This document shows, one piece after another, positions 1 through 4,802 of a stretch of DNA of 5,674 bases (the stretch's first letter is position 1; each line of letters opens with the position of its first letter). Source of the DNA: Alphaproteobacteria bacterium. GTDB taxonomy: Bacteria > Pseudomonadota > Alphaproteobacteria > Micropepsales > Micropepsaceae. Position numbers and translations under genes: made by a program. The stretch is from assembly GCA_947455695.1 (NCBI GenBank), contig CANGRN010000123.1:1-5674 (forward strand), given 5' to 3'. The notes under the pieces were generated by a model. That model saw only the letters and a program-made list of their open reading frames with translations. It did not search any database and was not told the DNA's origin.

Positions 1-1002
1 ATGGACCTGACCAGGGAGCCGGTGGGTTATGACAAGAACAACGAGCCGGTCTATCTGAAGGACATCTGGCCTTCGCCCAAGGAAATCCGCGCTGCCATCG
101 CCAAGGCGGTCAAGCCCGCGGCCTTCAAGAAGCGTTACGGCAACGTGTTCAACGGCGATGCCAACTGGCGCAAGGTCAAGCTGGTCAAGGGCCAGACCTA
201 CCAGTGGGACATGAGCTCCACCTATGTGAAGAACCCGCCCTTCTTCGAAGGCATGACCATCGCGCCCAAGCCGGTGGAGGAAATCACCGGCGCCCGCGTG
301 CTGGCCCTGTTCGGGGATTCCATCACCACCGACCACATCTCGCCGGCCGGCAACATCAAGGCGTCGGCGCCGGGCGGATTGTACCTGTCGGAACGCCAGG
401 TCTCGCAGAAGGACTTCAACTCCTATGGCTCGCGCCGCGGTAATTTCGAGCTGATGGAGCGGGGCACCTTCGCCAATATTCGCATCCGCAACGAAATGAT
501 GGGCGGGGCCGAAGGCGGCAACACCATCTATTACGCCAGGCCCGACGCGCCGGGCGAAACCATGTCCATCTTCGACGCGGCCCAGGCCTACAAGAAGGAC
601 GGCCATGGAACGATCGTCATCGGCGGCAAGGAATATGGCACCGGTTCGTCCCGCGACTGGGCGGCCAAGGGCCCCAAGCTGCAGGGCGTGCGCGCCGTGA
701 TCACCGAAAGCTTCGAGCGCATCCATCGGTCCAACCTGATCGGCATGGGCGTTGCGCCCTTCTGCTTCGAGGCAGGCAAGACGCGCAAGGATTACGGTTT
801 CACCGGCCGCGAGGTGATCGACATTCCCGGCCTGTCGGGCGACCTCAAGCCGCGCCAGCAGATGACTGCCATTGTGCACCGTCCGGACGGCACCAGCTTC
901 AAGCTGCCGCTGCACCTGATGATCATGACGGCGGACGAGGTGGCCTATTTCAAGAACGGCGGCATTCTGCCCTACGTCTTGCGCAATCTCCTCGTCGCCT
1001 GA
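1..1002 (+). CDS. acnA: Aconitate hydratase (AcnA type), C-terminal part, 5'-truncated by window edge
   Basis: Aconitase interconverts citrate and isocitrate in the cytoplasmic TCA cycle. The 333 visible residues match the last third of the monomeric AcnA/IRP-type enzyme, normally about 890 residues. Residues 1-30 resemble the linker before domain 4 (VYLKDIWPS). Domain 4, the swivel domain, follows with GDSITTDHISPAGNI at 105-119, SYGSRRGNFE at 141-150, RIRN at 161-164, the active-site loop EYGTGSSRDWAAKG at 211-224 (serine and arginine of GSSRD) and ERIHRSNLIGMG at 239-250. The three iron-sulfur cysteines lie in the missing N-terminal part. The ATG at base 1 is an internal Met codon (family proteins read through this point), so it is not the real start. 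The gene ends in TGA at 1000-1002, 16 bases before a strong terminator. No frameshift or missing active-site residue is seen in the visible part. Confidence 0.97.
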   Translation: MDLTREPVGYDKNNEPVYLKDIWPSPKEIRAAIAKAVKPAAFKKRYGNVFNGDANWRKVKLVKGQTYQWDMSSTYVKNPPFFEGMTIAPKPVEEITGARVLALFGDSITTDHISPAGNIKASAPGGLYLSERQVSQKDFNSYGSRRGNFELMERGTFANIRIRNEMMGGAEGGNTIYYARPDAPGETMSIFDAAQAYKKDGHGTIVIGGKEYGTGSSRDWAAKGPKLQGVRAVITESFERIHRSNLIGMGVAPFCFEAGKTRKDYGFTGREVIDIPGLSGDLKPRQQMTAIVHRPDGTSFKLPLHLMIMTADEVAYFKNGGILPYVLRNLLVA

Positions 1003-1018
1003 TCGGAACGTGACCTGA

Positions 1019-1057
1019 AAAAGCCATCCGCGCGCTATCCTGCGCCGGATGGCTTTT
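1019..1057 (+). terminator. Rho-independent terminator after aconitase, symmetric
   Basis: A 12-base arm AAAAGCCATCCG (1019-1030) is perfectly complementary to CGGATGGCTTTT (1046-1057). The loop holds a further GCGC/GCGC pairing (1032-1035 with 1042-1045) around TATCCT. The stem starts with A's and ends in TTTT, so it could work in both directions. It lies 16 bases after the aconitase stop. Its right arm contains the ATG (1049) of the next plus-strand gene. Confidence 0.85.
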
Positions 1058-1627
1058 GATTCTCTGGGTATCCTCGCGGCTCTGACGCTGTTCTGCGCCT
1101 GTGTCAGCGCCTGGCTTTTGTCGGCGCCGCTGCGCGCGCCTGCGCGCCTTTATCTGCGTTTTGCATCCATGCTGTTCGCCGCGCTGGGCGTGGCGCGCCT
1201 TGTGGGGCTGGCCGATGTCGCGGGTCTGTTTCTTTTGCCGCTGGGCGGGGCTTCGCTGATGGTGGCGGCGCTGGCCTTGTTCGCGCGGCCGCTGCCGGTC
1301 TTTGCCATCGCGGCTGTGCTGGTGATCGCGCTGGCGGGCGGGCTTGCCGGTCTGGTGTCGGGCGTCTGGGTGCTGGCGCTGGCGCCGGTGGTTTTCGCCG
1401 GTCTTGCCATCATCGCCGCATCGCTGAACGGGATCGCCGCCATTCCCATCCTGGCGGGCGCGTCGCTGCTGGCGGCAGGGCTCGCATTCCTCGAACAGGG
1501 TGCGCAGGCGGGAATGTTTCTGTTCTGCGCGGCCGCTCTTGTGGGCCTTGCAAAGCCGTCAGCTCTTGCGATCCAGAAGCAGCGCCATGCGGGGCCGGGC
1601 AACGCTTCCATACGCGGTTTCCACTGA
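1049..1627 (+). CDS. Small polytopic membrane protein, unknown function
   Basis: I do not recognise the family. The 192-residue product is almost wholly hydrophobic, with six or seven likely membrane helices near residues 5-26, 35-55, 57-79, 82-101, 103-125, 127-147 and 152-170. It ends in a polar, basic tail (QKQRHAGPGN...). Codon use (CTG, GCG, GCC, GGC dominant) fits a real GC-rich gene, and the opposite frame reads as low-complexity shadow. The start is uncertain. ATG 1049 has no Shine-Dalgarno sequence and lies inside the aconitase terminator; an in-frame TGA at 1016 rules out a longer form except from a CTG, and the next ATG (1169) would delete the first helix. A leaderless transcript, or translation of readthrough mRNA, is possible. 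The last 69 bases overlap the 3' end of the opposite-strand gene at 1559-1909, and the tail of about 22 residues encoded there may be a poorly conserved extension. Confidence 0.6.
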   Translation: MAFDSLGILAALTLFCACVSAWLLSAPLRAPARLYLRFASMLFAALGVARLVGLADVAGLFLLPLGGASLMVAALALFARPLPVFAIAAVLVIALAGGLAGLVSGVWVLALAPVVFAGLAIIAASLNGIAAIPILAGASLLAAGLAFLEQGAQAGMFLFCAAALVGLAKPSALAIQKQRHAGPGNASIRGFH

Positions 1628-1909
1628 CGCTGTTTCGCGCCGTTCGGGAAAGGCCTGGCCCATCACCTGGGTGACGAAAGTCGGCAGCAATCGCGGCGCG
1701 TCCCAAAACGGGTCGTGGCCATCCGTTTCGTCCTGGCACACAAGTTCCACCTGCAACCGCGGCACGGATTCTTCGCGGCTGCCGGCCATGTCCTTCGGCC
1801 TGCTGCCCAAGCCGCTGGCGCTACTGGATTTTTCGACCCGGCGCGCCTCGCCGACGAAGGCTTTTTGGCCTCCGCGCACGGCAATCTCAAAGGGTCCGGT
1901 CACACGCAT
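1559..1909 (-). CDS. Conserved-looking hypothetical protein, 116 aa
   Basis: Function unknown. The protein has no signal peptide or membrane segment, so it is probably cytoplasmic. Residues 1-25 (MRVTGPFEIAVRGGQKAFVG) look like a short beta-rich start, and a polar low-complexity linker follows. The most protein-like block is near residues 60-85, DGHDPFWDAPRLLPTFVTQ followed by VMGQ. From memory, similar 'FVAQVLGQ' segments occur in small uncharacterised alphaproteobacterial proteins; this is recollection, not a search result. The C-terminus is basic (RPRMALLLDRKS). Codon use is balanced and GC3-rich, with mixed amino-acid composition, unlike the shadow frames opposite. The start is ATG at 1909-1907 with only a weak AGAGCGG ahead of it. 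The leader carries a hairpin 8 bases upstream. The 3' end overlaps the membrane-protein gene by 69 bases. Confidence 0.62.
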   Translation of the reverse strand: MRVTGPFEIAVRGGQKAFVGEARRVEKSSSASGLGSRPKDMAGSREESVPRLQVELVCQDETDGHDPFWDAPRLLPTFVTQVMGQAFPERRETASVETAYGSVARPRMALLLDRKS

Positions 1910-1917
1910 ACCGCTCT

Positions 1918-1933
1918 ACAAGGCAAGCCTTGT
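1918..1933 (-). repeat. Inverted repeat / possible leader hairpin before the 116-aa gene
   Basis: Read on the minus strand this is ACAAGG-CTTG-CCTTGT, a perfect 6-bp stem closed as G(CUUG)C, a known stable RNA tetraloop form. It ends 8 bases before the ATG at 1909. It could shield the ribosome-binding region of the minus-strand gene, or act as a DNA operator of two 7-base arms around a 2-base centre. The sequence is certain; the function is inference. Confidence 0.45.
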
Positions 1934-1971
1934 TCCGTCCCGCCAAGCCCTTGAGGTTTGCGCTTTTTTAA

Positions 1972-1984
1972 GTCCGCGCCGGAC
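1972..1984. repeat. Short inverted repeat in divergent spacer
   Basis: GTCCG-CGC-CGGAC, a 5-base perfect inverted repeat just after a run of six T's on the plus strand. It lies midway between the divergent genes starting at 1909 (-) and 2025 (+). It has no trailing T tract in either reading direction at the right place, so it is not a terminator. It could be a regulator site for either gene. The rest of the 1910-2024 spacer shows no promoter that I would defend. Confidence 0.25.
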
Positions 1985-2024
1985 ATACTGACCCGTCAAA
2001 AGGCCGGAGAAACCGGGCTCGGGG

Positions 2025-3719
2025 ATGGTGGTTGTGTTGAACACCGCATTGCAGAAGCGAGAGGAGATCGTCCAGCTGTCCCAGCTGGATGACGAACTGC
2101 GCCTGCGCCTTGCCGCCCAGGCCGCCGCCTGCGCCGCCTTCGACTGGGACGTCGTGGAGGGTACCATCCGCTGGGACGGCGCCACCGAGATACTGCCCCT
2201 TCACCTGGATGCCGCCAACGCCGCCAGCTTCTTCGACGGCATCATTCCCGAAAGCCGCCGCGACATGCAGGCGCTGCTGAGCTCGCGCGATCAGGGCTCC
2301 AATTCCTTCCTGGTCGATGTGGAGATCGCCACCGCGCTCGGCGCCATTACCCTGACCATGACCGGCACCCGCTTTGCCGCCATCGACGGCAGCACCGCGC
2401 GGCTCACCGGCATGATGCGCGACACCACCGAACGGTCGCGCGAAGTGCGCCGCCTGTCCTACCTGGCCACCCGCGACGAACTGACCGGCCATCTCAACCG
2501 CAACGCGTTGCGCGAAGAACTTTCGGGCACCATTGAATCGGCCAAGGCGGAAAACCGCAACTGCGCCTTCCTGGTGGCCTCGGTCGACCGCCTGGCCATG
2601 ATCAATGACAGTTTCGGCTTCGATGCCGGCGACGAAGTGATCATGGGCACCGGCGACCGCCTGGCCCGCACCCTGCGCGGCAGCGACATCATCGGCCGCA
2701 CCGCCGGCAACAAGTTCGGCGTCATCCTGAAAAATTGCCGCGAGAATGAAATCGGCGTGGTGGCGGCGCGCCTGCGCGCGTCTGTGCGTGGCAGCGGCAT
2801 CGAAACCCGCGCCGGCATGGCCCAGGTGACCTGCAGTGTGGGCGCGGTGTGGCTGCCCCATGCCGCCTCCAACAGCCAGGAAGCCATGCTGCGCGCCGAA
2901 CAGGCGCTGGACAAGGCGCGCGCCAGCGGCCGCGACGGGTTCGCCGTGTATGAACCCTCGGCCCAGCGCGAGACCGCGCGCCTGCGGCTGATGCAGATTT
3001 CCGACGAGGTGATGCAGGCCCTGAAGGACAACCGCCTGAAGCTGGCCTACCAGCCCATCGTGGCGGCGCGTTCGCGCAAGGTGTCGCATTACGAATGCCT
3101 GCTGCGCCTGATCCGTCCCGATGGCTCGGTCCAGACCGCGGGCCTGTTCGTGCCGGCCTGCGAGCAGATGGGCATCGTGCATCTGGTGGACCGCTTCGCG
3201 CTGGAAGCCACGGTGCGCGAACTCAAATCCCATCCCGCCATCACCCTGGCGGTGAATGTTTCGGGCACCGCCGCCTCCGATCCGGCCTGGCTGCAGAGCT
3301 TTGTGGAGTATGTGCGCGAGCAGCAGGATGTGGCGCCGCGCCTGATCGTGGAGCTGACCGAAACCGCCGCGCTGCATCACTTCGAGGAGAATGCGCGCTT
3401 TGTCTCGCAGCTGCGCGAGATGGGTGTGCGCGTGGCGATCGACGATTTCGGCGCCGGCTATACCTCATTCCGCAACCTGCAGATGCTGCACGTCGATACC
3501 GTCAAGATCGACGGCTCCTATGTGAAGGATCTCAGCCAGTCGCCGGAAAACCAGGTCTTTGTGCGCACCCTGGTCGGGCTGGCGCGCAACTTCGACATCA
3601 AGACGGTGGCCGAATGGGTGGGCTCGGACGACGATGCCGCGCTCCTGCAGAATTTCGGCGTCGATTATTTCCAGGGGTTCCATTTTGGAGAACCGCTGCT
3701 GGATCCCAAGTGGGCCTAA
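2025..3719 (+). CDS. PAS-GGDEF-EAL protein, probable c-di-GMP phosphodiesterase with degenerate cyclase domain
   Basis: The protein has 564 residues and no membrane segment or signal peptide. A PAS domain lies at about 36-135 (FDWDVVEGTIRW near its start, LTGMMRDTTERSRE as its exit). A GGDEF domain follows at about 145-310: it opens with RDELTGHLNR (150-159) and keeps N194 and D203, but the signature is AGNKF (227-231) and the metal-binding aspartate position is S186. The inhibitory-site RxxD is kept (R218, D221, five residues before the signature). The EAL domain at about 328-560 keeps the expected catalytic set: ECLLR (E357, an EXLXR form), N411, ELTET (443-447), DDFGAGY (D473, D474), K494, E530 and Q550. 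It should therefore hydrolyse c-di-GMP to pGpG, with PAS and GGDEF as sensory modules. Caulobacter PdeA has the same domain order and a similar length; orthology is not shown. ATG 2025 is the first start after an in-frame TGA (1989). GGAG (2006-2009) lies 15 bases upstream, rather far, so GTG 2028 or 2034 are alternatives. Confidence 0.93.
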   Translation: MVVVLNTALQKREEIVQLSQLDDELRLRLAAQAAACAAFDWDVVEGTIRWDGATEILPLHLDAANAASFFDGIIPESRRDMQALLSSRDQGSNSFLVDVEIATALGAITLTMTGTRFAAIDGSTARLTGMMRDTTERSREVRRLSYLATRDELTGHLNRNALREELSGTIESAKAENRNCAFLVASVDRLAMINDSFGFDAGDEVIMGTGDRLARTLRGSDIIGRTAGNKFGVILKNCRENEIGVVAARLRASVRGSGIETRAGMAQVTCSVGAVWLPHAASNSQEAMLRAEQALDKARASGRDGFAVYEPSAQRETARLRLMQISDEVMQALKDNRLKLAYQPIVAARSRKVSHYECLLRLIRPDGSVQTAGLFVPACEQMGIVHLVDRFALEATVRELKSHPAITLAVNVSGTAASDPAWLQSFVEYVREQQDVAPRLIVELTETAALHHFEENARFVSQLREMGVRVAIDDFGAGYTSFRNLQMLHVDTVKIDGSYVKDLSQSPENQVFVRTLVGLARNFDIKTVAEWVGSDDDAALLQNFGVDYFQGFHFGEPLLDPKWA

Positions 3720-3722
3720 GCC

Positions 3723-3995
3723 CTACTTGTCTTTCGCCCAGGCCGTGACCTTGGCATTGCCGTCATTCTCGACAATCACCGTGAAGCGCTGGCGCGGTGC
3801 GTCGAAGTCCACCAGGTAGCGGCTCTTGATGCGCTGGGTGCGGCCCAAGGTGACGGCGCCGCATTTGCCGCCGCAATATTTGGTCAGCCGCTCCGACGCG
3901 ATGGTCTGGGCCTCGCGCGTGCTCAGGGGCGCAAAGCAGCCCGCCAGTACAACACAGTTTAGAACGATGATGGCGCCCCCGAAGGGACGCTTCAC
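3723..3995 (-). CDS. Small putative lipoprotein, unknown function, coupled to phaR
   Basis: The product is a 90-residue predicted lipoprotein. A basic start (MKRP) is followed by a hydrophobic stretch and the lipobox LAGC at 17-20, so C20 should be lipidated after signal peptidase II cleavage. The mature part is about 70 residues with a cysteine pair (C41, C45 in YCGGKCG) and a likely beta-rich end (SRYLVDFDAP, QRFTVIVEN). No family is recognised. The start is GTG (3995-3993), whose first bases overlap the phaR TGA (3994-3992) as GTGA, so translation is probably coupled to phaR. There is no in-frame ATG nearby and no strong Shine-Dalgarno sequence of its own. The stop TAG lies 3 bases from the stop of the convergent EAL gene. 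Residue 22 (P) leaves no Asp-type inner-membrane retention signal at +2 (F21), so outer-membrane sorting is plausible. Confidence 0.8.
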   Translation of the reverse strand: MKRPFGGAIIVLNCVVLAGCFAPLSTREAQTIASERLTKYCGGKCGAVTLGRTQRIKSRYLVDFDAPRQRFTVIVENDGNAKVTAWAKDK

Positions 3996-4573
3996 GTGCG
4001 CGAGCTCAGCTCGGCCAGCTGACGGCGCATCGCTTCCATCTCTTCCTTGAGATCGGCGACTTCGTCGGTCTGGGGCGCGGGCTGCTTGGCGCCCTTGGAG
4101 GCTTCGCCCTTGACCGCGCCGAACGGCACGAACATGGCCATGGCATCCTCGAACATCTTCATGTTCTGGCGCGTCAGGTTCTCGACCATATGGTTGCCGC
4201 CGCCAAGCGCCTCGGCGATGCGATCGCGCATGGCGCCCTGGTTCTTGGTGAAGCCGTCCATGCTCATGTCCAGATAACCGGGCACGAAGGTCTGCAAGCT
4301 GTCGCCATAGAAGCGGATCAGCTGGCGCAGGAACTTGATCGGCAGCAGCGACTGGCCCTTGGCTTCTTCTTCGAAAATGATCTGGGTCAGGACGCTGCGG
4401 GTGATGTCTTCACCGGTGCGCGCATCCTGGACTTCGAATTCGGTGCCTTCCTTGACCATCGCGGCAAGGTGATCGAGCGTCACATAGGAGGATGTCTGGG
4501 TGTTGTAGAGCCGCCTGTTGGCGTACTTCTTGATGACCACCGGACCTTCGGACTTTGATTTATCGTCTGCCAC
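3992..4573 (-). CDS. phaR: Polyhydroxyalkanoate synthesis repressor PhaR
   Basis: In this family, PhaR is a cytoplasmic DNA-binding protein that represses phasin and PHB-related genes, including its own, and is released when it binds nascent PHB granules. The 193-residue product fits the usual alphaproteobacterial length. Residues 11-70 form the N-terminal PHA-accumulation regulator DNA-binding domain (PVVIKKYANRRLYNTQTSSY, then the ITRSVLTQIIFEEE region). Residues about 75-115 form the second PHB_acc domain (LLPIKFLRQLIRFYGD, FVPGYLDMSMDGF). After a Lys/Pro-rich linker, residues 169-190 are a likely short coiled coil (EVADLKEEMEAMRRQLAEL), which fits oligomerisation. The start is GTG at 4573-4571, backed by GGGGA 5 bases upstream. 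It is divergent from phaA and overlaps the downstream lipoprotein start by 4 bases. I see no defensible sigma-70 promoter on this strand of the spacer. Confidence 0.95.
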   Translation of the reverse strand: MADDKSKSEGPVVIKKYANRRLYNTQTSSYVTLDHLAAMVKEGTEFEVQDARTGEDITRSVLTQIIFEEEAKGQSLLPIKFLRQLIRFYGDSLQTFVPGYLDMSMDGFTKNQGAMRDRIAEALGGGNHMVENLTRQNMKMFEDAMAMFVPFGAVKGEASKGAKQPAPQTDEVADLKEEMEAMRRQLAELSSRT

Positions 4574-4578
4574 TGAGT

Positions 4579-4583
4579 TCCCC
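4579..4583 (-). promoter_or_regulatory. Ribosome binding site of phaR
   Basis: GGGGA on the minus strand, 5 bases before the GTG at 4573. It supports the GTG start and the conserved N-terminus MADDKS. Confidence 0.6.
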
Positions 4584-4592
4584 GACTTCTAT

Positions 4593-4610
4593 ACGCCTCC
4601 CCGAAGGCGT
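4593..4610. repeat. Inverted repeat in phaR leader
   Basis: ACGCCT (4593-4598) and AGGCGT (4605-4610) form a 6-base perfect inverted repeat around a 6-base loop, about 20 bases upstream of the phaR start. It is followed on the plus strand by GCTTTT, but no plus-strand gene ends here, so a terminator role is unlikely. It may be a hairpin in the phaR mRNA leader or an operator half of the spacer. Confidence 0.35.
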
Positions 4611-4639
4611 GCTTTTGGATAGGACACCATCCTGCGCGT

Positions 4640-4680
4640 GCGCTGTCCAGCGCCATTTAGCAACCGCAACACCGGACAGC
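4640..4680. repeat. Overlapping inverted repeats in phaR-phaA spacer
   Basis: GCGCT-GTCC-AGCGC (4640-4653) is a 5-base inverted repeat with a 4-base loop. GCTGTCC (4642-4648) recurs inverted as GGACAGC (4674-4680), 25 bases away, so the same bases can pair in two ways. The block sits on the phaR side of the spacer. A regulator site or alternative leader structure is possible but not shown. Confidence 0.35.
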
Positions 4681-4710
4681 CTGTCACTTCACCTGTAAGC
4701 ACATGATAAC
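4681..4710 (+). promoter_or_regulatory. Candidate sigma-70-like promoter of phaA
   Basis: A -35-like CTGTCA (4681-4686, four of six consensus bases) and a -10-like GATAAC (4705-4710, four of six) are separated by 18 bases. This would start transcription near 4717 and leave a leader of about 85 bases before phaA. The -10 overlaps the palindrome at 4704-4727, which would suit repression. The match is modest, and alphaproteobacterial promoters are hard to read by eye. Confidence 0.3.
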
Positions 4711-4727
4711 GCACGTTATTTTTATCA
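4704..4727. promoter_or_regulatory. Nested palindrome, candidate operator upstream of phaA
   Basis: ATAACG-CA-CGTTAT (4706-4719) is a 14-base near-palindrome with 6-base perfect arms. TGATAA (4704-4709) also pairs with TTATCA (4722-4727), giving a wider repeat over the same bases. The segment is A/T-rich within GC-rich surroundings and covers the candidate phaA -10. It has the shape of a dimeric regulator site. It does not match the TGC/GCA type reported for PhaR, so another factor is possible. Confidence 0.45.
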
Positions 4728-4738
4728 CGGTTTACCAT

Positions 4739-4770
4739 TGCCCGCGTTCGCGGCATTTTGCGCGCGGCAA
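4739..4770. promoter_or_regulatory. Two TGC...GCA inverted repeats, candidate PhaR-type operators
   Basis: The first repeat runs from TGCC (4739) through CGCG-TT-CGCG to GGCA (4755), pairing except for one extra C. The second is TTGC-GCGCG-GCAA (4758-4770). PhaR sites described in Paracoccus and Rhodobacter are TGC-rich, of the CTGC-N3/4-GCAG type. These are looser versions with longer spacers, lying 33-64 bases before the phaA start. Assignment to PhaR is inference from motif style and position beside phaR. Confidence 0.35.
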
Positions 4771-4791
4771 TAACGAAAAGTCCGTTTGCGG

Positions 4792-4796
4792 AAGGA
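4792..4796 (+). promoter_or_regulatory. Ribosome binding site of phaA
   Basis: AAGGA within a GGAAGGAA run, 6 bases before ATG 4803: the best Shine-Dalgarno sequence in the window, and it fixes the phaA start. Confidence 0.8.
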
Positions 4797-4802
4797 ACCC
4801 CC

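Noticed and set aside
1..3. ATG at the first base as the start of a short aconitase-like protein
   Set aside because: AcnA proteins continue upstream of this point (the residues after it are internal linker sequence); it is simply the window edge at a Met codon.
1150..1611. 153-codon minus-strand open frame opposite the membrane protein
   Set aside because: Low-complexity Ala/Ser/Pro/Arg/Thr sequence typical of the shadow of a Leu/Ala/Val-rich membrane gene.
1951..1990. Sigma-70 promoter for the GGDEF-EAL gene built on TTGAGG and ACATAC
   Set aside because: The spacing is about 26 bases and no other -10 fits at 16-18 bases; not supportable by eye.
1968..3380. Long 470-codon minus-strand open frame opposite the GGDEF-EAL gene
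   Set aside because: It is rich in His, Gln, Gly, Ala and Arg in the manner of an antisense frame of a GC-rich gene, has no recognisable domain, and the plus strand carries clear PAS, GGDEF and EAL motifs.
3712..3723. GGGC-CTAA-GCCC hairpin as a terminator between the convergent genes
   Set aside because: The stem has only four pairs and there is no proper T run after it on either strand.
4190..4558. 122-codon plus-strand open frame opposite phaR
   Set aside because: Shadow of phaR, whose two family domains are clear on the minus strand.
4593..4616. Inverted repeat followed by GCTTTT as a plus-strand terminator
   Set aside because: No plus-strand gene ends nearby; the preceding sequence is the antisense of phaR, so a leader or operator role is more likely.
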